Shown here in pieces: positions 9,083 to 18,232 of a DNA stretch of 64,000 bases. Positions within the stretch are counted from its first letter, which is position 1. Every line of letters begins with the position of its first letter. Source of the DNA: Moritella sp. PE36. Its GTDB lineage: Bacteria > Pseudomonadota > Gammaproteobacteria > Enterobacterales > Moritellaceae. The notes beneath the pieces were generated by a model. The model worked only from the letters and a program-made list of their open reading frames with translations, had not been told where the DNA came from and ran no database searches. A program made the translations under genes and the position numbers. Location of the stretch: assembly GCF_000170855.1 (NCBI RefSeq), contig NZ_ABCQ01000002.1:124001-188000 (forward strand), written 5' to 3'.

Positions 9083-9110
9083 TTTGGACGTTTAATGGTA
9101 TTCTTTGGAC
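9083..9110. promoter_or_regulatory. direct-repeat operator candidate in lysE/glxA intergenic region
   Basis: TTTGGAC occurs at 9083-9089 and again at 9104-9110, exactly 21 bp apart (two helical turns), between two divergent genes of which one encodes an AraC-type regulator. Head-to-tail half sites with this spacing are typical of AraC-family operators. This is an inference from pattern and position. Confidence 0.45.
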
Positions 9111-9148
9111 ATATCGATAAATACACGAGCCATTAACGGATACCAGCC

Positions 9149-10147
9149 ATGAACTCAGCAGACGTTCGTTTTCTACTATTACCCCTGCCCGAATTTAATA
9201 TGCTACCGTTTGGTGGTTTTTTAGATAAATTACGTTTTTCGGCTGATGATGCAGACCATAGCCAACAGCGACATTGTTCATGGCAAGTTGTCGGTTTAGA
9301 CACTACCCCGGTGACATCCAGTAGCGGTATATCCATTGAGATACAAGCAGCGTCTGCGGATATAAACCTCTGCCAGTATGATTACCTGGTTATTTTTGGT
9401 TGTCGCACTGCGCGTAAATCACAACAACAAGCACGGCATTACGGTGCATTTTTAAAACAAGCGGCAGCAGTCGGCATCACCTTAATTAGCATTGATAACG
9501 CTTGCTTTACCTTGGCTGAATTAGGTTTATTAAATGATCATAAAACGACCGTGCACTGGCGTCATATCAATGAGTTTAGTAATGCTTATCCGCGCTTGAA
9601 GATCGCGAATGAGCAGCTCTATTGCATCGATGATAAGCGCGTCAGCTGCGCTGGAGGAACGGCGGCAATTGATTTAGCAGTGGCGATACTCAGCCGTCAT
9701 CTTGGACAAACCTGGGCAATAAAAGGACTGGCAGATATGCTGGTTGATGAAAGCCGCAATCAATTGCATCAATTAAAATCACGTCAACAAGCAATACATC
9801 ATGATCGCCACCTTGGCCGTACCATTGTCTTAATGCAAGAGCTCATGGCCAGCAACACCTCAATTGAACAATTAGCAGCGCTGACAGGGTTAAGTCGCCG
9901 ACAATTAGATAGACGCTTCAAACAGCATTTTAATATGTCTGCACATCAATATTGGAGCGAAATTCGCTTACAACATTTGCATTGGCGTTTACTTAATTCA
10001 GACCATTTTTTAGAAAATCTGGCGGATGAAGTTGGTTTTCAAGATAGCAGTTATTTATGCAAAGTATTTCGACTACGATTTAACCTTTCACCGGGTCAAC
10101 TGCGCAGTCAAGCTCGGGATAAATATGAATCTAGCACTCATGAATAG
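9149..10147 (+). CDS. GlxA-type transcriptional regulator (DJ-1/PfpI + AraC HTH)
   Basis: A 332-aa regulator. The N-terminal half (about 1-190) has a DJ-1/PfpI (class I glutamine amidotransferase-like) fold: YLVIFGCRT around the nucleophile-elbow position and VSCAGGTAAIDLAVAIL near 168-184. The C-terminal half (about 215-325) is a double helix-turn-helix AraC domain with SIEQLAALTGLSRRQLDRRF and the second-helix block LADEVGFQDSSYLCKVFR. Members sense amines or amino acids and activate neighbouring genes. It faces a LysE exporter across 125 bp, the expected target. Whether it binds ligand through the amidotransferase-like half is not visible. Confidence 0.88.
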   Translation: MNSADVRFLLLPLPEFNMLPFGGFLDKLRFSADDADHSQQRHCSWQVVGLDTTPVTSSSGISIEIQAASADINLCQYDYLVIFGCRTARKSQQQARHYGAFLKQAAAVGITLISIDNACFTLAELGLLNDHKTTVHWRHINEFSNAYPRLKIANEQLYCIDDKRVSCAGGTAAIDLAVAILSRHLGQTWAIKGLADMLVDESRNQLHQLKSRQQAIHHDRHLGRTIVLMQELMASNTSIEQLAALTGLSRRQLDRRFKQHFNMSAHQYWSEIRLQHLHWRLLNSDHFLENLADEVGFQDSSYLCKVFRLRFNLSPGQLRSQARDKYESSTHE

Positions 10148-10306
10148 CACCCAGCTTATCGCAACACCTATACATAAGTGCCCGTAACTTAAGTGTTCGT
10201 ATTCCAAGCTATATCCTAAGAGGTAGCATAAATCACTCACACATATTGCAATCAATATCCAAAAAAGGCATATTTAAAGTATTCTCAATTATAATAGTTC
10301 ACTAAA

Positions 10307-13042
10307 ATGCAGTATTTTAAATCAAATAAACGGATTTATGTTTCGATTGCGATCTATATTTTATCTATTATTAGCTTGGCTACTTATAGCTACCTGCAAG
10401 AAAAAAACCACATCTACACGGCACTTGATTTAAAATTAAAAACGGCAGCCCTGACGATTTCCTCATTGTTACCAGCCAATTTTCATCAAAAAGAAATGGC
10501 TTATGATGAAAACTCAACGCAGCTAAATAGCATAAACAGAACTGTCTTATCCAATTACGCTAAAAATATAAATATAACCAATTTATATACGCTTATCCTG
10601 CGCGATAATCAGATCTTATTTACCTCAGCAAGCGACACGCCCATTGATGATAATGGTGTTGATAACAATAATATCGAATTCTTAACCACTTACGATGATG
10701 CCGACACCCAGCTCTATCATATTTTTACCGATCAACAACCCCGCTTAATCGAATACCAAGATAAATGGGGGCAATTTCGTAGTATTTTTATTCCGCTTTA
10801 TGCCTCTGACGGGAGTATTTATGTTGCTGCGGCTGACATCACTATTGATACGATTTCTTTTCAGCTCAATCAACACTTCAACAAGACAATACTAATCTCT
10901 GCTATGTTTATGCTGACTGTATTTCTACTATTTGTAATGCAAACGGTAAGTTATCGCCAACAAGTTAAACAATTACGCGATAAAGTGGCACAAAGAACGG
11001 CTGAATTAGTACAAAGTGAAGCAAAGTTAAGTTCCATTTTTGAACATTCTCCGGTGGGCATTTTTCATTACAATAAACACGGTGTGTTATTAAGAACCAA
11101 TCGGCATTTTGAAGATATTATCGGTGCAGATAAAAACGGTTTGATTGGCTTTAACATGCTGAAAAAGGTCCAAAACGCCAACCTTTCCAAGGCAATAAAA
11201 TCGTCATTAAAAGGCCAGGTGAGTACCTTTGAAGGCGAATACATCTCGGTATCACATCGCAAAAAATCCTACCTAGAAGTCGATTTAGTCCCTCTATATT
11301 CAAATACTGGTGAAATAGATGGCGGGGTGGGTGTTTGTGACGATATCACTTTACAACAACAGAATACTGCCAATCTAAAAAAATTATCACGCGTTGTTGA
11401 ATGCAGCTTAGACGGTATTATGATCACTAATACTCAAGGTGTCATTGAGTACGTAAACCCGAGTTTCACACAAATAACAGGCTACTCGTCAACAGAATCT
11501 GTCGGTGAAAAATCCAATTTTTTCCGTTCTACAACAACCACGAATGCGACTTACAATGAACTATGGAACAGCATTTCCAATGGAGATGAGTGGTCTGACG
11601 AAGTTCAAAATCAGCATAAAAATGGTGACCTCTACTGGGCTAAAGTAACGATTATTCCAATGACTAACGCCTGCGGTGAGATCACCCACTTCATTGGCAT
11701 TCAAGTTGATATCACAAAATCAAGGATCATATCTAAGCAAATAGCCTATCAAGCAAAACACGATATGCTAACCGGCCTAATCAATCGTTATGAGTTTGAG
11801 CATCAACTTAGCGATGCTGTATGCAGTGTACAAGGTAGCCAACTTACCCATGTATTATGCTTCTTAGATTTAGACCAATTTAAAATAATTAATGATACTT
11901 GTGGCCATGCTGCTGGTGACGAGTTATTGCGTCAAATCGCAGGGTTAATCGGTGATAACCTAAAACCAAACGATACGTTAGCACGGTTAGGTGGCGACGA
12001 ATTTGCAGTATTAATGCGAGATTGCCAGCTTACAGAAGCAGTAGTTGCAGCGAATGAAATATTAGACAAAGTGAAAAAATTCCAATTCATATGGAAAAAA
12101 AGTTGTTTTAGTGTGGGTGTCAGTATTGGTGTTGCAGAGATTTGTAATACTTCAGGAAATACCAGTGAAGTATTAATCCATGCCGATCTCGCTTGTTATG
12201 CAGCTAAAGACTTAGGCCGTAACAGGGTACATACCTACCATGATAACGATGAATTGTTAACGGCTCGAGATGATGAATTTCGTTGGGTAAATGAAATCAA
12301 AGAAGCCCTCAATGAAGACCGCTTTGAACTCTACGCCCAGCCTATCGTCGCACTGCAAGACACAGCCCAGAAACCTATTTTTGAAGTATTGCTACGCATG
12401 CAAGACAAAAATGGAGCACTGATTTCGCCAGGCGTATTCTTGCCAATCGCAGAACGTTATAACTTATCTGAACCGATAGATCGTTGGGTCATAGACCGTA
12501 CATTACAGTGGATGAAAGCGCATAGCCAACAACTTGATATGTTTGACCACATTAGTATTAATTTATCCGGCGCGTCACTGGGTGACAGCGACCTGCTGCA
12601 ACATATCATGACAACGATAACTCAAGCCAAAGTATCACCTCAACAGATCATGTTTGAAATTACCGAAACAGCCGCGATAAGTAATCTTGCCAGTGCTACG
12701 ATCTTTATTAATACTTTAAGTACTTTTGGTTGCCAATTTGCATTAGATGACTTTGGTAGTGGCTTATCTTCATTTGCCTATCTCAAAAACCTACCCGTCA
12801 ATACCCTTAAAATTGATGGCATATTTATTAAAGATATCTTAACCAACCCCATTGATGCCGCTATGGTAAAATCAATCAACGAGATTGGCCACTTAATGAA
12901 ATTGAAAACCATCGCCGAATTCGTGGAAAACGATGCCATTAAACAAAAAGTTGAAACAATTGGTATCGACTTTGCCCAGGGCTATGGCATAGGGAAACCG
13001 CAACCCATAGACAAGATGCTGACCCTAAATCAATTATCATAA
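10307..13042 (+). CDS. PAS-PAS-GGDEF-EAL cyclic-di-GMP enzyme with extracytoplasmic sensor
   Basis: A 911-aa membrane protein. TM1 is at about 12-31, a periplasmic sensor at about 32-193, TM2 at about 194-213, and a short coiled coil leads to two PAS domains (about 240-350 and 365-475). The GGDEF domain has an intact RLGGDEFAVLMR (about residues 561-572). The EAL domain begins with EVLLR rather than EALLR but keeps the metal and catalytic residues: INLSG, FEITET, DDFGSG, LKIDG and IAEFVE. Both synthesis and hydrolysis of c-di-GMP therefore look possible; the net direction is unknown. It is a single gene, starting 160 bp after the GlxA-type regulator. No ribosome site is obvious at the ATG. 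Confidence 0.92.
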   Translation: MQYFKSNKRIYVSIAIYILSIISLATYSYLQEKNHIYTALDLKLKTAALTISSLLPANFHQKEMAYDENSTQLNSINRTVLSNYAKNINITNLYTLILRDNQILFTSASDTPIDDNGVDNNNIEFLTTYDDADTQLYHIFTDQQPRLIEYQDKWGQFRSIFIPLYASDGSIYVAAADITIDTISFQLNQHFNKTILISAMFMLTVFLLFVMQTVSYRQQVKQLRDKVAQRTAELVQSEAKLSSIFEHSPVGIFHYNKHGVLLRTNRHFEDIIGADKNGLIGFNMLKKVQNANLSKAIKSSLKGQVSTFEGEYISVSHRKKSYLEVDLVPLYSNTGEIDGGVGVCDDITLQQQNTANLKKLSRVVECSLDGIMITNTQGVIEYVNPSFTQITGYSSTESVGEKSNFFRSTTTTNATYNELWNSISNGDEWSDEVQNQHKNGDLYWAKVTIIPMTNACGEITHFIGIQVDITKSRIISKQIAYQAKHDMLTGLINRYEFEHQLSDAVCSVQGSQLTHVLCFLDLDQFKIINDTCGHAAGDELLRQIAGLIGDNLKPNDTLARLGGDEFAVLMRDCQLTEAVVAANEILDKVKKFQFIWKKSCFSVGVSIGVAEICNTSGNTSEVLIHADLACYAAKDLGRNRVHTYHDNDELLTARDDEFRWVNEIKEALNEDRFELYAQPIVALQDTAQKPIFEVLLRMQDKNGALISPGVFLPIAERYNLSEPIDRWVIDRTLQWMKAHSQQLDMFDHISINLSGASLGDSDLLQHIMTTITQAKVSPQQIMFEITETAAISNLASATIFINTLSTFGCQFALDDFGSGLSSFAYLKNLPVNTLKIDGIFIKDILTNPIDAAMVKSINEIGHLMKLKTIAEFVENDAIKQKVETIGIDFAQGYGIGKPQPIDKMLTLNQLS

Positions 13043-13484
13043 TAGTATTTAGGCTAGTACAATTTTAGATACAGTATTTTATGCATTGTTAATCATGGCT
13101 AAAATTGCATTATCAAATGCTTATTTACTGCTACGAACAGCTAAACATTCCTTTCTATATATTTGCGTCTCTGATCTTATTTAGCTGTTATTTGATTAAT
13201 TTATCATCAGCACATTTCAATCTACAGCACTCATAACGAGTGCTAGATCACATTATCTAGCAGTTATCTCAACAATAGATGTTATAAGATCAAATATATT
13301 TGACAGATTAAACTATTTTTTATAATTTGCAGTCTGAAAGAAGATATATAGTACTAAATAGGTATAAAAATAGAAGTGCACATCATCCATTTATCTTGTG
13401 CATTTGTTCACTTTACGGTGAAGCACGGAAGAATTATGACTATAGCTCTTTGCAGGTTTATACCTCTTACAGGAGATATCCATA
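13043..13484 (+). promoter_or_regulatory. 442-bp leader of serine-type permease with promoter and CRP-like site
   Basis: No gene is seen here. TTGACA (13300-13305) and TATAAT (13321-13326) are both perfect sigma-70 hexamers, but only 15 bp apart, shorter than the preferred 17. Downstream, TGTGC-N6-TCACT (13397-13412) resembles a CRP site (8 of 10 core bases). A good ribosome site (AGGAG) precedes the permease ATG at 13485. Carbon-source control of amino-acid uptake would fit, but this is inference. Confidence 0.5.
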
Positions 13485-14777
13485 ATGGATACGTTAACAG
13501 CAAATATTTCAACTGCAAATACAGCAAGTAAGCCAAGCTCGGCATGGACTAAAAGTGACATCGTGTGGGTACTTGGCCTATATGGTACAGCCGTTGGTGC
13601 AGGCACCTTATTCCTCCCTATTACCGCTGGTGTAGGCGGCCTTATTCCGTTAATTATAATGGCTGTGTTAGCCTTACCTATGACCTTTTTTGCCCATCGA
13701 AGCATGACTCGGTTTGTGTTATCAAGTTCTAATCCTGGTGCCGATATTACCGAAGTAGTTGAAGAACATTTTGGCGTCGGAATGGGTAAACTAATCACCC
13801 TATTGTATTTCTTTGCTATTTATCCAATTTTACTTGTTTACAGTGTGGCACTAACCAACACAGTGCAAGATTTCATGTTAAACCAACTGCATATTCAACC
13901 ACCACCACGAGCTATTCTAGCGCTTGTTCTGATCCTCGGCTTGATCGCAATTGTACGACTGGGTGAGCAACTCATCATTAAAGCAATGAGCATTTTAGTA
14001 TTTCCATTTGTGGCGGTGTTGTTAATGCTAGCGTGTTACCTCATCCCTTATTGGAATGGTGCAATCTTCGAGCAAGTTATGCCTGCAGAAGGTGGCATGA
14101 GTTCGGTGATGATGTCGGTCTGGCTAATTTTGCCAGTCATGGTGTTCTCGTTTAATCACTCGCCTGTTATCTCTTCATTTGCAGTCGCGAAAAGAAATGA
14201 GTACGGTGATGATGCCGAGAAAAAATGCTCACGTATCTTATTGTGTGCACACGTAATGATGGTGGTGACGGTGATGTTTTTCGTATTCAGCTGTGTATTA
14301 AGCTTATCACCAGCGAATCTTGCAGAAGCCAAAGAAATGAACGTGTCTATTTTGACTTATTTAGCCAATCACTTTGATACTCCGGTCATCGCTTATACTG
14401 CGCCAATTGTGGCAATCATTGCTATCACCAAGTCATTTTTAGGTCATTATATCGGCGCAAGCGAAGGTCTTAACGGTCTAGTTGTAAAAGCAGCACGCAG
14501 CCAAGGTAAAGAAATAAGTAAAAAAACATTAAACAGTTTCACAACTGTATTCATGCTAGTTACGGCTTGGGCAGTGGCAACCATTAATCCAAATATTTTG
14601 CATATGATTGAAAGCCTAGGCGGACCAATCATTGCATTACTGCTCTTCATTATGCCTATGTATGCAATCCATAAAGTACCGGCAATGCAGAAGTACTCAG
14701 GTGCACTGAGTAATGTATTCGTAACCCTAATTGGTCTGATCTCAATTACGGCTATTTTTTATTCACTCGTGCAATAA
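13485..14777 (+). CDS. HAAAP family amino-acid permease, SdaC/serine-transporter-like
   Basis: A 430-aa inner-membrane protein with about 11 membrane segments. The N-terminal VWVLGLYGTAVGAGTLFLP block is the signature of the hydroxy/aromatic amino acid permease (HAAAP) family, which includes SdaC (serine) and TdcC (threonine), proton- or sodium-coupled importers. The region SVWLILPVMVFSFNHSPVIS is also typical of SdaC-like members. Substrate choice between serine, threonine and others cannot be read from the sequence. The start has a clear ribosome site (AGGAGATATCCATA). It is followed by a strong two-way terminator shared with the outer-membrane protein gene. No catabolic gene accompanies it. 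Confidence 0.88.
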   Translation: MDTLTANISTANTASKPSSAWTKSDIVWVLGLYGTAVGAGTLFLPITAGVGGLIPLIIMAVLALPMTFFAHRSMTRFVLSSSNPGADITEVVEEHFGVGMGKLITLLYFFAIYPILLVYSVALTNTVQDFMLNQLHIQPPPRAILALVLILGLIAIVRLGEQLIIKAMSILVFPFVAVLLMLACYLIPYWNGAIFEQVMPAEGGMSSVMMSVWLILPVMVFSFNHSPVISSFAVAKRNEYGDDAEKKCSRILLCAHVMMVVTVMFFVFSCVLSLSPANLAEAKEMNVSILTYLANHFDTPVIAYTAPIVAIIAITKSFLGHYIGASEGLNGLVVKAARSQGKEISKKTLNSFTTVFMLVTAWAVATINPNILHMIESLGGPIIALLLFIMPMYAIHKVPAMQKYSGALSNVFVTLIGLISITAIFYSLVQ

Positions 14778-14840
14778 ACGTTATTCATAATACGTCCTCA
14801 ATGTATCAACACATTTCAGGACAAGACATCGAATAGATGT

Positions 14841-14870
14841 AAAAAAGACGAGAGCAATCTCGTCTTTTTT
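14841..14870. terminator. bidirectional rho-independent terminator
   Basis: A perfect 13-bp stem (AAAAAAGACGAGA, loop GCAA, TCTCGTCTTTTTT) lies between the convergent permease and outer-membrane protein genes. A-run and T-run flanks let it work in both directions. Confidence 0.9.
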
Positions 14871-14892
14871 TATATCTAAATATGAACAATCA

Positions 14893-15495
14893 CTATTCAA
14901 AGTATAGGCTGAATGACAAACTTATATTGTCCCAACTCATCGCCTTATCTTGATCTTTAATCCACACATAAGATAAACCGAGAGCCATCGCCTGATCGAT
15001 AAAGTACTTACCACCGACAGTAAATGATGTTGAATCAAGATAACCATACGTATATTGGCTATTACTAAATCCATGATTAACATTAAAATCCGCTTCAAAT
15101 TCAGGGCTAGAAGAAATTTTAACACCAGCAATCACACTCGGATAAAAATCTGATTCTTGTGGTCGCGATATGCCATTCTCCCACGACTTAACGGTATTTT
15201 GAGTAAGGTTTGCACCCGCATAAAACTCGGTCATATGGCCAATATTCGTTGACGTCATTAAACCCGCGCCCAAAATATTGGCTTTGGCTTTTACGTTCGG
15301 GCTTAGCGCAATATCATCAGTGTGATGATAAAAGCCTGTAATATAGAAATCTTCAGTGATAGCACGTTCAACATTTAGCGCCCAATGCTTCGCTCGATAA
15401 CTTATCTGCGCATTATTATGGCTAAATGGTTCAGCCATGAGTGTTGGTGCAACAATAAGTAACGGTATGCTTGCAAGCGTTGAAACTTTAAACAT
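14893..15495 (-). CDS. small outer-membrane beta-barrel protein
   Basis: A 200-aa protein with a signal peptide (MFKVSTLASIPLLIVAPTLMA, cleavage after about residue 21). The mature part is built of short amphipathic strands alternating with turns (WALNVERAITEDFYITGFY, ANILGAGLMTST and similar), and ends in LSLSFSLYFE near a C-terminal aromatic as expected for BamA-targeted barrels. This predicts an eight- to ten-stranded outer-membrane barrel. No specific family is recognised; a role as porin-like or adhesion protein cannot be told apart. A ribosome site (AAGGA) precedes the ATG. Confidence 0.7.
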   Translation of the reverse strand: MFKVSTLASIPLLIVAPTLMAEPFSHNNAQISYRAKHWALNVERAITEDFYITGFYHHTDDIALSPNVKAKANILGAGLMTSTNIGHMTEFYAGANLTQNTVKSWENGISRPQESDFYPSVIAGVKISSSPEFEADFNVNHGFSNSQYTYGYLDSTSFTVGGKYFIDQAMALGLSYVWIKDQDKAMSWDNISLSFSLYFE

Positions 15496-15609
15496 GTTTT
15501 TTCCTTTTCTATAAACAAATTAAATTTGAATTCACGTATTCCGTGTTTTGCTAAAAGTATATCGGCAAGCAGCCAAAAAATATAAGTATTTTTATAAACA
15601 CGAGCTAAA

Positions 15610-16287
15610 TTAAGCCGTGAATAACAATGATTGTAACTGTGTTAGTGACGTCACTTGATAGCTGGGTTTTATACCGTCAGGTAATGCTGAGTTCTCACTG
15701 TTAAGCCAGCAAGTATCAAATCCTGCATTCATCCCACCTAAAATATCAGAATGGGGATTATCACCAACCATCAATACTTGCTCACGTTGTATGTCGCCCA
15801 TATGGGTTAACGCGTGCTCAAAAATACCAATATCGGGTTTAGCTATGCCGACTTGTTCAGAGATAACGAGGGGGGCGAACACATTTTTCAAGCCTGTTTT
15901 TTCTAAACGTACACGCTGCAATTCTGTAAACCCATTGGTAATGATACCCATATTTACCTTACCTGTTAATGCAGAGATAAGCTCTTTGGCACCGGGTAGC
16001 AAACAACAAATATCAGCCATGGCGGTCATAAATGCGCTATTTAAAGTTTGTGTCGTCACCGCTAATTTATCAGCCCAAAATTGGAAGCGGCGGTTTTGTA
16101 ACTGGGTCGCGGTAATTTTTCCATCTTGATAGTCAACCCATAATGGTAAGTTGACGGTTTGATAATGACTAAAATCATCTCGACTAAAATCAACATCAAA
16201 CCGGGAGAACATCAACTGCAAACCTTTAAATGCATCAAAATGGAATAATGTTTCATCGGCATCAAATAAGATCCATTGGTATTTCAT
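15610..16287 (-). CDS. yjjG: pyrimidine 5'-nucleotidase YjjG-like (HAD superfamily)
   Basis: A 225-aa cytoplasmic haloacid-dehalogenase phosphatase. Motif I is ILFDADETLFHF (about residues 6-17, nucleophile and acid Asp), motif II is IITNGF (about 115-120), the motif III lysine is in GIAKPDIGIF (about 148-157), and motif IV is VLMVGDNPHSDILGG (about 171-185). The long cap between motifs I and II and the IITNGFTELQRVRLEKTGL stretch match YjjG, which removes phosphate from dUMP, dTMP and modified pyrimidine nucleotides and so helps keep non-canonical nucleotides out of DNA. It stands alone. Confidence 0.88.
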   Translation of the reverse strand: MKYQWILFDADETLFHFDAFKGLQLMFSRFDVDFSRDDFSHYQTVNLPLWVDYQDGKITATQLQNRRFQFWADKLAVTTQTLNSAFMTAMADICCLLPGAKELISALTGKVNMGIITNGFTELQRVRLEKTGLKNVFAPLVISEQVGIAKPDIGIFEHALTHMGDIQREQVLMVGDNPHSDILGGMNAGFDTCWLNSENSALPDGIKPSYQVTSLTQLQSLLFTA

Positions 16288-16383
16288 GTAAATAACTCCA
16301 ACGGCTAGCCGCTACATATAATAAGAATTGAAAAGATGAACTTTCAGTGAAAACATCAGGTTATCTTAATCATGAGGAGGGAT

Positions 16384-16555
16384 TATACCCAAACTACTTC
16401 AAGATGCTATATCAGAGGCTCGCTGGGATAGCAGAATGAAGGCATCTTCGGCGTTATGAAGTCTTGATTTAGAATAACTAAATCCTCGACTTCATGCCTT
16501 GAATATACTCTTCTTTCGGTTTGCTGATTGTGCATCTTGAAATAGCTTGGGTATA
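16384..16555. mobile_element. MITE-like palindromic element, short copy
   Basis: A 172-bp element with imperfect inverted ends (TATACCCAAACTACTTCAAG and CTTGAAATAGCTTGGGTATA). Its reverse complement matches the element at 7417-7680 on both arms but lacks about 92 central bases. It has no coding capacity. The internal GAAGGCATCTTCGGCG and AACTAAATCCTCGACTTCA blocks are shared. It lies downstream of nothing obvious, between yjjG and a small gene of unknown function. Confidence 0.8.
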
Positions 16556-16860
16556 TGTGAAATACAACTAAACAATAAATAAAAACAAGTAACAATATCC
16601 AAAAATAAACTTGCCACAAAAGAAACACCCTGTTACTATCAGCACAGATTTATTTAATAACAATCCTCGAAATAAAAATCAGCGATTAAAGCCTTACCTA
16701 GAAACTTCCGTAAGCCAGATTAAAAAATCCAACATATAAAGCTAAATTATTGAACAACGAAATACAGCAAATGTTGCGTGCTGTAAACACTTCTAATCAA
16801 ATCAGCTATTTATAAAAAAATAAAGATAGTTAGATTTCAGAATATTATCGTTATACGGTA

Positions 16861-17088
16861 ATGAAGCTTATTACAAATAACGCGATAGCTTTAAGCTACG
16901 CCTTTATAGTGAGTTTTATTATGACTATTATTTTTAATGGTACACAGATCCAAATTAAACAACCGGTACACTCGATTTCAGTTCACAAAAACCGAGTAGC
17001 ATTTACAGATTCACAAGGTGAGAAAATAGCTCAACTTGCAACAGTAAAAGAACGCCGTAACTTTATTGATATGCTAATAAATAGCTAA
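16861..17088 (+). CDS. small membrane-anchored hypothetical protein
   Basis: A 75-aa protein with one N-terminal hydrophobic segment (about residues 9-28, AIALSYAFIVSFIMTIIF) followed by a short polar domain ending KERRNFIDMLINS. The C-terminal part predicts an extracytoplasmic beta-helix pattern, but no family is recognised. There is no good ribosome site before the ATG (TATACGGTA), which lowers confidence. It could be a small inner-membrane protein. A hairpin (17106-17141) and a poly-C/poly-T tract follow. Confidence 0.5.
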   Translation: MKLITNNAIALSYAFIVSFIMTIIFNGTQIQIKQPVHSISVHKNRVAFTDSQGEKIAQLATVKERRNFIDMLINS

Positions 17089-17105
17089 TCACATCAATAC
17101 CAATT

Positions 17106-17166
17106 CCCGATATTTTAACTAGAAAACGTTTAAATATCGGGATATTATCCCCCCCCCCCTTTTTTT
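17106..17166 (+). repeat. hairpin followed by C11-T7 homopolymer tract
   Basis: A perfect 10-bp inverted repeat (CCCGATATTT ... AAATATCGGG) with a 16-base loop is followed by seven bases and then 11 C (17149-17159) and 7 T (17160-17166). The hairpin plus T-run could terminate the small upstream gene; the C tract is prone to length change. Confidence 0.6.
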
Positions 17167-17463
17167 CACATGTTCCATCGTATTTATCTTATCCCAAATA
17201 AAATCATTCCTATTATGATCTAATAAAATACATCAACATCCGTTTATTGGCTTATACCGATTGCATTAAATAAGTGCTCAATTATTTAGCCGGAAAAATT
17301 GACAATAACAAGACGTTAATTGCCGTAACTAGTTATTCTCATTACAAAATGAACAACACAGTTAGTGGCAGTTTTAACTAGAAAGAATGATCATCTATTT
17401 ATTGTGATTGGTATTGATCAGTGGCAACTAAATTGGAAAGAACAATTGGACGGAATTTTAGAC

Positions 17464-17490
17464 AAAAAAAAGCCAGGTTGTTAGCCTGAC
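17464..17490 (-). terminator. leftward rho-independent terminator
   Basis: On the minus strand a 6-bp stem (GTCAGG with CCTGGC, one G-T pair, loop CTAACAA) is followed by eight T (the A-run at 17464-17471). No protein gene to its right is read leftward, so it implies a transcript coming from the repeat array at 17535-17960. Confidence 0.6.
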
Positions 17491-17534
17491 TTACATATAA
17501 GGGAAAAGAGGGTCGGCCAAAAAGCCTGCTTCTG

Positions 17535-17960
17535 TATCCGTAATACACTTCTTACATTGACTTACTTTTATCACTTACTAACTTCCTTACACTTTCTTCA
17601 CTAACTCGTACATTTAATATACGCTATTCACTAACACTTACGTCTTCACTTATACGCACCTTTCACATGCGGTCTTCACTTACATTTTCTTACACGTATC
17701 TGTCACCTACGTTATTCACTTACATCTACGTTTTCACTTACACTTACTTCTTCACTTCACGCATCTTGCACATACGGTCTTCACTTACCTTTTCTTACAC
17801 GTATCTGTCACCTACGTTATTCACTTACACTTACATCTACGTTTTCACTTACACTTACTTTTTCACTTACACTGACTTTTTTCACTTCACGCACCTTTCA
17901 CATGCGGTCTTCACTAACACTTTCTTCACGTATATGCCACGTACGGTATTCACTTACAAC
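17535..17960. repeat. G-poor tandem repeat array (TTCACTTAC family)
   Basis: About 425 bases of the plus strand are nearly free of G and built from variants of TTCACTTAC and CACTTAC. TTCACTTAC itself occurs exactly at 17675, 17715, 17733, 17780, 17820, 17844, 17862 and 17949. A longer unit beginning GCA(C/T)..TTCACATGCGGTCTTCACT repeats at about 17657, 17761 and 17891 (104 and 130 bp apart; the last is partial), and short stretches show six-base periodicity. The plus-strand reading frame through it encodes only alternating Thr and aromatic residues and is not a plausible protein. A leftward terminator lies just left of it, so a purine-rich minus-strand RNA is possible. Confidence 0.75.
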
Positions 17961-18118
17961 TTAATTACTAACATATTACGGGAGGTAGATAGAAACAAAT
18001 ATTCCGGTCGACCTAATAACTAATATAGTACACCGTCATTTATTTGCGCTAAAATTAGCTAAAATAAATTAAATAAGTGTCAATTTTCATAATAATTAGC
18101 TACTGTGCGATTTCGGCT

Positions 18119-18147
18119 TTGACACATTAAATAATTGATACTATTCT
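18119..18147 (+). promoter_or_regulatory. sigma-70 promoter of mla-type operon
   Basis: TTGACA (18119-18124), a 17-bp spacer, then TATTCT (18142-18147). The -35 is perfect and the -10 has four of six consensus bases. It lies about 85 bases before the first gene of the operon and is the best promoter in the region. Confidence 0.7.
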
Positions 18148-18232
18148 AGATTGTTTTTTTGATGGCAAGCATTCAAAATAAACAGCAAGCATAATAAAAA
18201 TAAAACAGACTTAACGTTATTAAGGAGTACGC

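Noticed and set aside
13391..13798. Leftward 135-codon frame opposite the start of the permease gene
   Set aside because: It is a mirror of the permease coding sequence and has no ribosome site or recognisable domain.
16407..16628. Leftward 73-codon frame overlapping the short palindromic element
   Set aside because: Most of it is the element itself, and the rest is low-complexity hydrophobic sequence without support.
17535..17960. CRISPR array
   Set aside because: Repeat units are degenerate and nested, with irregular spacing (18, 24, 40, 47, 87 bases) and no unique spacers or cas genes.
17667..18023. 118-codon rightward reading frame through the G-poor repeats
   Set aside because: It encodes alternating Thr and aromatic residues produced by the hexamer-like DNA repeats, with no ribosome site or domain; the DNA repeat, not a protein, seems to be the unit.
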